Below the pieces are notes generated by a model. It was given only the letters and a program-made list of their open reading frames with translations. It did not search any database and was not told the DNA's origin. DNA of 64,000 nt, taken from Cystobacter fuscus. Lineage in GTDB: Bacteria > Myxococcota > Myxococcia > Myxococcales > Myxococcaceae. The translations under genes and the position numbers were made by a program. Below are positions 54,499 through 62,479 of this stretch, in pieces (position 1 is the first letter of the stretch; each line of letters begins with the position of its first letter). The stretch is taken from assembly GCF_002305875.1 (NCBI RefSeq), contig NZ_CP022098.1, positions 11,036,001 through 11,100,000 on the forward strand, in the 5' to 3' direction.

Positions 54499-55437
54499 CT
54501 ACGGGAACGTCACGTTGCCGAGAGTGACCGTGCGCTGTCGCTCCGCATCCCAGAGGATGAGCGTGTACGTGCCCTGGGCCTCCTTCTCCGTGGCCAGTAC
54601 CTCCACCACGACGCGGCCCCGCTTGAGCTCCTCTCCTGGGGTGGCAGGAAGAACGGGCTCGGGCGGCCAGAGTGGGAGCGGCTTCAACACCTCGCCCTTG
54701 GCGCTACGCAGCACCGCACCCGCCGCCGTCCAAGGCATCGTGCCCAGATTCGTGAGGTACACCTCCACCGCGACCCGCTCCTTGGCGCGGTAACTCGTCA
54801 CGGTGCGATGGATAAGAGCGTTGCCCTCTTTCTCCTTCACGTCCCACGTCAGGTCCTTGACGGCAACACCCCTGTCGCCATCCACCAGGCCGGAGGCGAG
54901 GGCGCCTCTTAATCCGTCCGGCACGCTACGTTCAGAACGAAGTTGCTGTACCTCTGCCCGAAGCTGCTGAACCTCATCCTGGGCTTCATCCGCCATCTGC
55001 TGGAAGTAGGCCACCGAGCGTGCCTGACGCAGCACCTTCACCTCCTGCATGCCGAGGCCGGGATGCACGAGGAGCACGAGGGTGGTGCATGGCGGTGCGG
55101 CATCGTCCGCAAAGCACACCGTCACGTCGGTCCGTCTTCCAGCAACCAGGTTGTCGCGGGGAACCAGCGTGACGGTCTGCTGTCCCACTGCCCAGTCCAG
55201 GAACCAGCCCCGGTCCTCGAGCTTCAGGGACTCCCGCTGGAGGGGCGCGTCAAAGCGGAAGTTGATGGTCAAGCCCGAGCCGATGCACACCACGGGAGAC
55301 TTGGCGGAGGGGAAGGCGGATAACTCGATGCGCGGGCTCTGTGACTCACACTCATCCACGGCCGTAGCCGCGGACACGTCGGCAGGAGTGGACGCGAGCG
55401 CCAGCGCCAGGAGGCCGACAGGAGAGGCGGGGAGCAC
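54499..55437 (-). CDS. DUF2381-family protein (TIGR02268 type)
   Basis: A 312-residue exported protein of a family expanded in Myxococcales. It starts with GTG at 55437 (GGAGG upstream) and a signal peptide ending near VSAAT. Two beta-rich regions flank a short coiled coil (about 140-170, QLRAEVQQLRSERS). Family positions include PVVCIGSGLTINFRFDAPL and WFLDWAVGQQTVTLVPRDNL. Members commonly sit beside Ser/Thr kinase genes, as here, where the kinase's C-terminal part lies 111 bp upstream. The molecular role is unknown. Confidence 0.85.
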   Translation of the reverse strand: MLPASPVGLLALALASTPADVSAATAVDECESQSPRIELSAFPSAKSPVVCIGSGLTINFRFDAPLQRESLKLEDRGWFLDWAVGQQTVTLVPRDNLVAGRRTDVTVCFADDAAPPCTTLVLLVHPGLGMQEVKVLRQARSVAYFQQMADEAQDEVQQLRAEVQQLRSERSVPDGLRGALASGLVDGDRGVAVKDLTWDVKEKEGNALIHRTVTSYRAKERVAVEVYLTNLGTMPWTAAGAVLRSAKGEVLKPLPLWPPEPVLPATPGEELKRGRVVVEVLATEKEAQGTYTLILWDAERQRTVTLGNVTFP

Positions 55438-55548
55438 GGACGGTCAACCTCCAGGAGGGCGCGGGGACTCGCCCTGGGAGCAGGGGCCTCTACCACACAT
55501 CCCTGCTCGAAGTGCCCGGCCCGCGGCCCGCCAAGCCCACGTACTTCT

Positions 55549-56470
55549 CTATTCGAAGCGGTCCACCGCATGGACGTCCGCCGTGGAGCCGATCACAGGC
55601 GAGCTGGGCCCGCTGTCACGCATATACCCGGTGCCCCGTGTCCCTCGGTAATAAAGCTCGAAGCAGACGGGCCAGGTCTCCCCACGATAACGAGCCTGCG
55701 TGAAGCGCCCGTAGACGCGGCTTTCCCCAAAAATGAGGCGGCCGGAAAGTACAGTGCCCGCCTTCAACTTCCCCAGGTCGTCCTCCAGCGCGAACGTGGT
55801 GGACTCCTGCACGGAAACGGGCTTGGCACTTCCGACGACGGGGAAGGTGCCACCGGCCTTGTCGTCAATGTCGATGTCCAGCTCCTTCATGGTGGCCAGA
55901 GCCTTGGAGAAGCACGCCTCGGGCTCGGGCGTGGGGCGCACGGGCGCCCCGGTGCAGGCGCCGAAGACGGCGCAGCAGGCCGCGCCGACGCACTTCTCCA
56001 TGAAACGGGCGCGCATGGCCTTGCGCTGCGACTGAGGAGCGGGCGTCTCTTCGGGCCTCGAGCGGGAGTCTTCCTTGCGAAGCATGGTGGCGAATCCGGG
56101 CGCGGGGGTGGGGGGCAGGTAGAAGGCCGCGCCCACCCCAGCTTCAGGCCACTCCTTGAAACTCGCCACTTCACGGACGGCACAGGCCTGGGCAGTAGGG
56201 CTCTGCCGCAGAGACTCGACAAGTGGTGAAGCCGAAGCCACCGACCGCGCCGTGGAAGGCGAGCCGGGCGCCGGGCGCGTATGCACCCCCCACACGCTGG
56301 CGCTCGCCAGGGCCAGCGCACCCACCACCAAGAGGAGCGCGGCGAGAGGGAGGGACGCCATCGCCGGGGTGCGCACCGGAAGCATGCCGAGGCTCGTGGA
56401 GAAGACGCGCGCGAGTGCCCGCCGGAGGGGGCCACGCGCCTTCCGCGGAGGCGCGGGTTGCGTGGGGGGG
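55549..56470 (-). pseudogene. Frameshifted C-terminal part of Ser/Thr kinase
   Basis: This frame continues the kinase at 56171-57751 after a frame change in a run of seven C (plus strand G, 56464-56470). It gives a Pro/Arg linker, one transmembrane helix (LAALLLVVGALALASAS), and an extracytoplasmic domain ending FGESRVYGRFTQARYRGETW and DVHAVDRFE, as in other myxobacterial kinases of this class. Without a shift it is not connected to the kinase domain, so the gene is either broken, phase-variable or affected by a sequencing error. Confidence 0.7.
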
Positions 56471-57751
56471 CAGGGCCTGCCGTGGAGCTGGTGCCGCCCG
56501 GGCCACAGCCGCTGGCGGTGCAGACGGAAGGGCGGACTCGGGCACCGGCGGCGGCAGGCCTTCCCAGGCGTGTTGCGGCGCCACTTCGGCCAACACCGCC
56601 ACGAGGGCCTCGGCGGGCGAGGCCGCGGCCTGCGCCACCTTCGCGGGGGCCGCAGGCTCGGCCACCTTCGCCGGTAGGGGGGCGAAGACGGCCGGGGTGC
56701 CGTCGCTCTCGAGCACAGGTTGCAGCTTCTGAGCGGCCTTGCGCCCACGCCGAGGGCGGTCCGCCTTCCACACGAGGCCCGCCTGCTCCTCCCCTGCCGG
56801 GGGCCCCATGCCGGGCACCTTCACCGTGGGCGTCGCGTCCGGCGCGTCCGGGTCCATCAGCGGCACGTCCCAGCGCTCGTCCTTCTGCGCCGCGACGAGG
56901 GCGGCGTCCAATGCGCCGCAGAGCGCCACGTAGTCGGGAAAGCGCGCCGCCCTCCCCTTCTCCAACATGCGCATGCACATGACGCCGAGTGCCGGGGGCA
57001 CGCGCGGGTTGCGCTCGTGAGGCGCGGGCGGCGTCTGGGTGAGAATCCTGTCGTAGAGGCCCCCTTCAGCGCGGTGGCCAAAGGGCAGCACGTCGGTGAG
57101 GAGCCAGTAGAGGGTGACGCCGAGGGCCCACAGCTCGTCGCCCACGTCGGGCCTATAGCCCACCTTGCCCTTGGAGGTGTCCTGCTCATGGCGGACGAAT
57201 TCGGGCGTGCGGTACTCGTCCGTCCCCGGCAGGTAGCGCTCGCCGGTAATGGTGGGCTCGCCCGCCAGGTAGCCAATGCCGAAGTCCACGAGGACAGGCC
57301 GCCCGTCCGAGTCCCGAATGAGGATGTTCTCCCGCTTCAAGTCCCGGTGCAGCACTCCCTGCTTGAAAATGTCCGCGAGCGCGAGCGCCACCTCGAGGAG
57401 AATGCGCACCACCTGGCGCGCCGTGGGGTTCTCCTCCAGCGCCCATTGCTCGAGCGTCCGGCCCACGACGAGGTCCATGATGAAGCACAGGTAACCATGG
57501 TCCGGGTCCGGCCACCTGTCACACGCCCGGAAGCGGACGACGTTCTCGTGCACCACGTACCGGAGGATGGTGATTTCCCGCTGGCCCCAGCTCTCCAACT
57601 CGCGGGCGCGGATGACTTTCATGGCGAAGTAACGGCCCGCGCGCTCCACCTTGTAGACGAAGCCGAAGCCACCGTCGCCCAGCTTCTCCTCCACACGGTA
57701 GTTCCCCACCATGTCACCGTACTCAGGGGGCTTGAAGGGCGGGGCTTGCAT
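56171..57751 (-). CDS. Ser/Thr protein kinase (frameshifted after kinase domain)
   Basis: The frame encodes 526 residues from the ATG at 57751. The kinase domain is complete: glycine loop GDGGFGFVY (25-33), Lys45 in FAMKV, catalytic loop HRDLKREN (135-142), DFG (156-158) and GTDEYRTPEF. A long Ala/Pro linker follows from about residue 320. After the C-run near 56465 this frame turns into Arg/Gly/Ala-rich shadow sequence, while the true membrane and sensor part continues in another frame. Members of this class are membrane-anchored eukaryotic-like kinases. Confidence 0.82.
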   Translation of the reverse strand: MQAPPFKPPEYGDMVGNYRVEEKLGDGGFGFVYKVERAGRYFAMKVIRARELESWGQREITILRYVVHENVVRFRACDRWPDPDHGYLCFIMDLVVGRTLEQWALEENPTARQVVRILLEVALALADIFKQGVLHRDLKRENILIRDSDGRPVLVDFGIGYLAGEPTITGERYLPGTDEYRTPEFVRHEQDTSKGKVGYRPDVGDELWALGVTLYWLLTDVLPFGHRAEGGLYDRILTQTPPAPHERNPRVPPALGVMCMRMLEKGRAARFPDYVALCGALDAALVAAQKDERWDVPLMDPDAPDATPTVKVPGMGPPAGEEQAGLVWKADRPRRGRKAAQKLQPVLESDGTPAVFAPLPAKVAEPAAPAKVAQAAASPAEALVAVLAEVAPQHAWEGLPPPVPESALPSAPPAAVARAAPAPRQALPPHATRASAEGAWPPPAGTRARLLHEPRHASGAHPGDGVPPSRRAPLGGGCAGPGERQRVGGAYAPGARLAFHGAVGGFGFTTCRVSAAEPYCPGLCRP

Positions 57752-57943
57752 GGGAGTGGGGCGTCCTCCTGACTCGGAAAGCCAGCACGGCATGGGAGGC
57801 GCCATGCCGCCGCAGGAGGCCGCGGACGTGCGGCGTCTCCCCTCTTGGACTTGTCGCCGGAGCCAGGGGTAGCACACACCGGAACCCCTCCAGAACGGGT
57901 GCGGCTCGTGCCCCTGGCCCCGGCTCCAACTCGTGAGGCGCGG

Positions 57944-58318
57944 CTACTCGTCGGGCGGGCCCTCCAGCACCTTCGCCACGCGCATCAACCGCTTCACCTC
58001 GCCGGGGCTCCACCCGCGCAGCATGCGCACGAGCTGCCGCAACTCCTGAGAGAGGCTGCCCTCGGGGGTTGGTGCCGCCAGGGAGGGCGCCACGTCGGCC
58101 CGGCTCAACTCCAGCAGCACGTCCGCGGAGATGCCGAGGGCAACGGCCAGCTTCCGCAGCGTGGGGACGGACGGCATCATGCCGCCACGCTCAATCCGGC
58201 CATAGACGTTGGGAGCGAGGCAGGCCTGCTTCGCCACCTGGGCCTGGGTGAGCCGCAGCCGCTCGCGTGCCACGCGGCACACGCCGCCGAGGGACTTCTG
58301 GAGTTCTTGAGGTTCCAT
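57944..58318 (-). CDS. XRE-family helix-turn-helix regulator 1
   Basis: A 124-residue DNA-binding protein. The HTH_3 domain covers about residues 8-70 (ARERLRLTQAQVAKQACLAP, then YGRIERGGMMPSVPTLRKLA). The short C-terminus (VRMLRGWSPGEVKRLMRVAK) resembles that of the two neighbouring regulators. It lies 192 bp upstream of the frameshifted kinase on the same strand and may control it, which is inference from position. Confidence 0.85.
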   Translation of the reverse strand: MEPQELQKSLGGVCRVARERLRLTQAQVAKQACLAPNVYGRIERGGMMPSVPTLRKLAVALGISADVLLELSRADVAPSLAAPTPEGSLSQELRQLVRMLRGWSPGEVKRLMRVAKVLEGPPDE

Positions 58319-58327
58319 GGGCCGCCT

Positions 58328-58657
58328 CTATGAATCTTCCGTGCCCTGCGGCTCACCTGGGTCCCGTGTTTCAGGGGTGGGAAGCATGCAGTCGGCCAGG
58401 TTGGCGAGCGCGAGCACCTGTTGCCGCGGCAAGCGCTGCAACAACGGACGGAGCCTGGAGACAGCGGGCCGCGCGTGGGCAGGTGCTGGCTCCGACACAA
58501 GCCAGGGCAGCGGTGTCGAGGAGGTAAACCCCAGCAGCGCGTTGGCATCCAGCTCGAGGACTGCACACAGCCGCATGAGCGAGAGCAAGCTGGGCGTCAT
58601 GTACCCCCGCTCGATGCGGCCGTAGACAGCCGTGGCGAGGCCCATGCAGCTTGCCAC
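58328..58657 (-). pseudogene. XRE regulator 2, missing its N-terminus
   Basis: The frame begins inside a helix-turn-helix domain: VASCMGLATAVYGRIERGYMTP is helix 2 onward, with helix 1 absent. The C-terminal part is intact (LLQRLPRQQVLALANLAD). The missing part was lost in a deletion that also removed the C-terminus of the upstream regulator; the join lies near 58665-58685. A shortened, probably non-binding product could still be made from the GTG at 58657. Confidence 0.7.
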
Positions 58658-59040
58658 CTGGGCCTGGGCACCATGGCCTGGGCGGCATTGCCGAGCACGG
58701 TGAGCTGTTTGGGCGTCAACAGGCGCGCCGTGCGGAGGAGCCGTCGGAGGGCTGGTGGCTCACTCGAAGCCGGAGGGGATTCCACGAGCCAGGCGGGGGG
58801 CTTCTCGGTGGAAAAGCCCAGCAGGGTGTTGGCGTCCACCCGCAGCACGCGGCACAACCGCAGCAGCGAAGGAAGGCTTGGAAGCATGAGGCCGCGCTCC
58901 AGGCGCCCATACACTTCCGTCGCGAGCTCGGCCCGCTCGGCCAGCTCTTCCTGAGTCAACCCGGCGCGCAAGCGCGCTTCGCGTGCAGCCGTCCCCACTT
59001 GGGTGGCAAGCGGCGCCTTCTTCTTGTTGGCGTGGGCCAC
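58597..59040 (-). CDS. XRE-family helix-turn-helix regulator 3
   Basis: A 147-residue protein from a GTG start at 59040, eight bases after the pseudokinase stop. The HTH domain is complete (AREARLRAGLTQEELAERAE, then YGRLERGLMLPSLPSLLRLC). The middle is homologous to regulator 2 (DANTLLGFSTEKPPAWLVES). After LTVLGNAAQAM the frame runs into sequence that, in another frame, is regulator 2, so its natural C-terminus is lost and replaced by about 28 unrelated residues. Confidence 0.75.
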   Translation of the reverse strand: MAHANKKKAPLATQVGTAAREARLRAGLTQEELAERAELATEVYGRLERGLMLPSLPSLLRLCRVLRVDANTLLGFSTEKPPAWLVESPPASSEPPALRRLLRTARLLTPKQLTVLGNAAQAMVPRPRWQAAWASPRLSTAASSGGT

Positions 59041-59048
59041 GGTGCGCC

Positions 59049-60149
59049 TCAGTGGACTCCGCCGGGCTCGTCGGACTTGAGGTCCGGGGGCTCGGGAAGG
59101 ACGCCTTGCTCCACGTCCGGGTGGGCCGCCAGCTTGCGCAGATCAGAAACCACCTTCCGCAGGGGCCCGGGCAGCTCCTTGGCCGCGCACTCCACCTCGT
59201 CCGGGCCGAAGTGCAGCACGCGGTTGGCGAGCGTCTCCAGCGGCAGCAGCGTGGAGCGCTCGGCGCGCACCTCGGATGGGAAGCGCTCCTCGAGGTCCTC
59301 CCACAGCTTGTCGGGAGGGTCCAACGGGTAGCGGGAGAGCAGCATCTCCAGCAGCACCAGGCCGAGAGAGAAGATGTCGGCCCGGCCATCCAACTTCCGG
59401 GGCGTGAGTGGGTCTCTCTGGCGAGCCTCCGGCTTGACGAAGCCGAGGAGGATTTCCGGGGCGATGTAGGCCGGGTCTCCCCGGAGCAGCCCCCGCCGGG
59501 TGGGAATGCGGCCGAGCAACTCCGAGTAGGCGGCACCGAAGTTGGTGAGCTTGACGCGGCCATTGTCCCCCAAGCGGATGCGCATGGGCCCCACGGCGCG
59601 GTGGACGAGCTTGAGGGGGTGGCCTTCGTCGTCCTCGCAGCGGTGCGCGTAGTCGAGCGCGTCCGCCACCTCCGCGGCGACGTACGCCGCGAAATCGGGA
59701 CTCAGCCTGCGCCCCACCAACCAGGCCGCGTCCATGAGGGTGAGGAGGAAGCAGCCACGCAGGTGCTCCATGACGATGTAGGGCAGCTCGTCGTGCACCA
59801 CATACCCGTACACGGTGGCGATGTTGGGGTGGCGCAAGGCCTTGGAGAGGCTCACCTCCTCCAAGGCTCGGTGTCGGGCCTCACGCCCATGCTCCATGAC
59901 GATGGGCTTGAGGACGACGAGTTTCACCGAGCCGCCTTGGAGCGGCTCTCTCGTGGCGAGCAGGAGGGTGTCGTAGTCGGGGTGGACGACGAGGGGGCGC
60001 ACCGCCTCGTAGCGGAAGTCGCCCACCTGGAAGGGCTTGTGCGGCTTGAGTCCGCCGGCCGTCAGGCCGCAGCACCACGAGGGGCTGGAACTCCTGGACG
60101 CGGCGGCTGAGCTCCGACCGAGGGACGGCCTCATTCTTGAGCGCCACAT
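59049..60149 (-). CDS. Protein pseudokinase
   Basis: A kinase-fold protein whose recognisable part starts near GDFRYEAVRP (about 60029). The catalytic loop reads HRAVGPMRI instead of HRDLKxxN, and the magnesium motif is TNFG instead of DFG, so both catalytic aspartates are missing; the glycine loop is also absent. Structural motifs remain (IVMEHLRG, GDPAYIAPEILLG, DIFSLGLVLLEML). It is therefore expected to bind or regulate rather than phosphorylate. The N-terminal ~40 residues are Arg/Ser-rich and come from overlap with the lipoprotein fragment upstream, so the true start is unclear. Confidence 0.72.
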   Translation of the reverse strand: MWRSRMRPSLGRSSAAASRSSSPSWCCGLTAGGLKPHKPFQVGDFRYEAVRPLVVHPDYDTLLLATREPLQGGSVKLVVLKPIVMEHGREARHRALEEVSLSKALRHPNIATVYGYVVHDELPYIVMEHLRGCFLLTLMDAAWLVGRRLSPDFAAYVAAEVADALDYAHRCEDDEGHPLKLVHRAVGPMRIRLGDNGRVKLTNFGAAYSELLGRIPTRRGLLRGDPAYIAPEILLGFVKPEARQRDPLTPRKLDGRADIFSLGLVLLEMLLSRYPLDPPDKLWEDLEERFPSEVRAERSTLLPLETLANRVLHFGPDEVECAAKELPGPLRKVVSDLRKLAAHPDVEQGVLPEPPDLKSDEPGGVH

Positions 60150-60421
60150 CGAGCAGCAGGACGTCCGCCACCAGTGACGGGGCGTATTCCGAGGCCTTGG
60201 GCGGGAAGAGGTGGAAGTGCAGCCGGAGCTGCGTGGCGTTCTCCGGGGACAAGTCCCGGCCCGTGGGCAGCAACTCCGTGGGCAGCCCAGCCTTCACCAA
60301 CAGGGCACCGAACTCGTCCAAGTCCGCGAGCGCATCTCGCGTGGAGGCATACGCCGGGGGCTTCGTGTTGCTGGCACACGCCAGGAGGCACAACACAAGG
60401 AAGAGAGCGGGCGGAACTCAT
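60065..60421 (-). pseudogene. Broken lipoprotein gene upstream of pseudokinase
   Basis: The frame from the GTG at 60396 reads LCLLACASNTKPP, a lipobox, then about 100 residues of plausible protein (LLPTGRDLSPENATQLRLHF, VADVLLLDVALKNEAV, FQPLVVLRPDG) before becoming shadow sequence. An in-phase basic start (MSSARS) exists at 60421 but is one base out of frame. The 3' end is fused to the pseudokinase frame. Both ends suggest decay or deletion; a shortened product from 60396 is possible. Confidence 0.55.
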
Positions 60422-60922
60422 GGACAGACGGATCCCCTTCCGGTGCGAATGAAATTCGCTCGGCACGATGGCACCTCCAGAGCACCAATGACTTTGGTTT
60501 GGCTGACGACCAAACAGGTAGCACAGCCCAACGAAAGTGGGAAGCCCCGTCCGACCAAAAAAGTCACACAACCGGGCCTACCAGTCAGAGCGTCAGAGAC
60601 CTGTTTTTACGAGAGACGCGCCAGCCTCGGCGGTTTGGAATTGATAAGTAAGGACGGGGTGCTGAACCCAACAAGTTGGGATCTTCGGTACGTCGATTGG
60701 GCAGGGCCGAGGACTGGGGTTCAAGGGAGTGCGGAGCCGAGCGATGGCCATGGGACTCAAGTCCCCGCGAGAGTTCGAGGCACGAATGAGACAGGGGCAC
60801 GACCTGGGGTGCCAGAAAGCCACGGCTGTGCCTGACAGAGCGCCTGGGCTCCGCTGCCCTGCTGGCCGGGTTGCAGTCGAATCTGTCGGCGCTCCAGGGC
60901 TCGGTCCCCAGCCGCCTGCATC
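60422..60922. other. Non-coding or unrecognised stretch
   Basis: About 500 bp with mixed, locally lower GC and no frame with convincing codon use on either strand. I see no mobile-element ends. It may contain the promoter of the broken lipoprotein gene. Confidence 0.35.
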
Positions 60923-61077
60923 TACCGCGAGGGGCTACGCCGCTACTGGCAATGGCGAAGTGAACTCCATGCCCCGCGGCACAGCAGTCTCATCGCCCTG
61001 AATGCCTTGGGATTGCGGAAGCCATGGGCGCGGCGGATGAGGTTCGCCAGCCTCGCGAAGGGGCGAGCCTGGCGTGG
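60923..61077 (+). pseudogene. Unidentified coding-like fragment
   Basis: One plus-strand frame reads like the C-terminal part of a real protein (YREGLRRYWQWRSELHAP, then LIALNALGLRKPWARRMRF) but has no start and ends at the join with the toxin remnant at about 61078. The parent family is not recognised. Confidence 0.3.
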
Positions 61078-61259
61078 CATCCAACGCCTCCACCAACCGG
61101 GGCATGTCCACCCTGCTGCAACGCCACGAACTCGCCGGATACCCCCGTGGAACACCCCACTGGGGACACGAGCACCGCCAGGACCAGAAGCATCGGGACG
61201 ACGATGGGTGTCGAGACAGAGCTTCTCGCGGGGATGAACAAACGGGTTTTCGTCGGCAT
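61078..61259 (-). pseudogene. Deleted toxin-lipoprotein remnant
   Basis: It begins with MPTKTRLFIPARSS and a signal peptide like toxin copy 2, then jumps after STGVS directly to GEFVALQQ, a segment that lies more than 100 residues further on in the intact toxins. A two-base loss then shifts the frame. No product with a toxin domain is possible. Confidence 0.82.
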
Positions 61260-61506
61260 GACAGGAGCCTCTCCGGCGGCCCCCCCGAAGAGCACGGTGA
61301 GCGCATGCACGCAAGAGCCCGCACGTACCACTTTCGGTCGATACAGCCTTCCGAGACTCGACGCGTAGGGTTCCTACACGCCCAACCGCTCTCACGGGAG
61401 AACTCCCATGCGTCTCGCCTCCCTCCTCCTTACCGCTCTTCTCGCCAGCGCCTGTGGCCCTGGTGAACCCTCCGACCGCCCCCCGACAAACACTGTCGTC
61501 TCTCTT
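61143..61506. repeat. Direct repeat, right copy (364 bp)
   Basis: Partner of 44977-45340, same orientation. It carries the signal-peptide region of the deleted toxin remnant, the intergenic region and the start of the intact small lipoprotein gene. The two copies bracket about 16 kb that includes the SitA-like cassette, toxin copy 3 and the kinase cluster. Confidence 0.9.
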
Positions 61507-61878
61507 CAAGAGAGCCCATCCAAGGCCGCCGCCGCCCTCACATTGACGCGGACCTACGACTGTCTCCTGTTCGTCCACACTGGCATGACGAGCTTCAGCA
61601 TCCAGCACCTCGTGAACGTCATGTCGGACGGAAGCGTGATCTCCACTTGTCACCTGGATGGTGCGCTCCAGGGAAGTGGCTCCAGCGTGTTCCAAGGCGA
61701 TCATCCCGAGGCCGAAAAAGGTCAATGCGTCGTCCATGCGTCCGCCAATGGGACCGCCACTGGCGAGAGCTGGACGCTGAACCTCTATCCCCACCTTCTG
61801 TCCAGCGAGGGCACCTACCATAAACAGAACAGCGCGCAGGATGGACTCAGGTACCGGCTGGCCTGCAACGTGCGTTAG
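61408..61878 (+). CDS. Small hypothetical lipoprotein
   Basis: A 156-residue lipoprotein with a signal peptide ending ASAC (Cys16) and ACGGGAG before the ATG. The mature part is beta-rich with four further cysteines (YDCLLF, STCHLDG, GQCVVHA, LACNVR), which could form two disulfides. It is the intact version of the fragment at 45242-45406 and lies just outside the repeat-bounded segment, convergent with the glycosylase gene. The family is not recognised. Confidence 0.75.
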   Translation: MRLASLLLTALLASACGPGEPSDRPPTNTVVSLQESPSKAAAALTLTRTYDCLLFVHTGMTSFSIQHLVNVMSDGSVISTCHLDGALQGSGSSVFQGDHPEAEKGQCVVHASANGTATGESWTLNLYPHLLSSEGTYHKQNSAQDGLRYRLACNVR

Positions 61879-62390
61879 CCGCCCGCCGCCACCGCCAGAC
61901 GCAGCTCGCGGAACATCCGCGCCAGGTCCGCGGGGCGGTAGTGCGCGTTGAGTCCGCTCGGATTGGGAAGCACCCAGACGCGGGTGCCCGCCAGCAGCTC
62001 CGATTGCAATCCCAGCAGGGCCTTCGGCTTGCCGAACGCCGTGCGCCACGCGCCAATGCCCAGCACCGCCAGGTAGCGCGGTTGGTAGCGCCGCACCTTG
62101 GCCTCCAGCTTCCGACCGCCCTCGGCGTAGTCCCGCGCCGTCAGCGAGTCCGCCGCGACCGACGCCTCCTCCACCACGTTGGTGATGCCGTAGCCACGCA
62201 CGAGCAACTCCCCCTGCTCGTGGGGGGAGAGCAACCGGTCCGTGAAGCCCGAGGCGTACAGCGCCGGCCAGAAGCGGTTGCCCGGCCTCGCGAAGTGGTG
62301 GCGCACGACGGCCGAGTACACGCTCGGGTTGATGCCGCAGAAGAGGACCTTCAGGCCGGGAGCGATGACGTCCTGCATCTTCGCTCCCAC
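61875..62390 (-). CDS. mug: Mismatch-specific (G:U/T) DNA glycosylase, Mug-like
   Basis: A 171-residue glycosylase of the MUG/TDG branch of the uracil-DNA glycosylase superfamily. Active-site motif LFCGINPSVYSA and the second motif VLPNPSGLNAHY are both clear. GITNVVEEAS and YLAVLGIGAWR are typical. The start codon is GTG at 62390; homologous-looking sequence (REELLAAVGAK) begins a little upstream but has no standard start before a stop. It removes uracil or thymine from G mismatches in base-excision repair. Confidence 0.88.
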   Translation of the reverse strand: MGAKMQDVIAPGLKVLFCGINPSVYSAVVRHHFARPGNRFWPALYASGFTDRLLSPHEQGELLVRGYGITNVVEEASVAADSLTARDYAEGGRKLEAKVRRYQPRYLAVLGIGAWRTAFGKPKALLGLQSELLAGTRVWVLPNPSGLNAHYRPADLARMFRELRLAVAAGG

Positions 62391-62479
62391 CGCGGCCAGC
62401 AGCTCCTCCCTCGTGGGTCTGTGAGTCGACTTCAGGCGTTCCTCCCGGTGACTCGACCTCTACCGTCGGGCGCGCCCCG

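Noticed and set aside
60585-60800. Short open frames on both strands
   Set aside because: Overlapping low-quality frames without start signals or family features.
44977-61506. Insertion sequence or prophage as the source of the 16-kb segment
   Set aside because: No transposase, integrase, terminal inverted repeats or phage genes were seen. The bounding repeats are duplicated host genes, which fits homologous recombination better.
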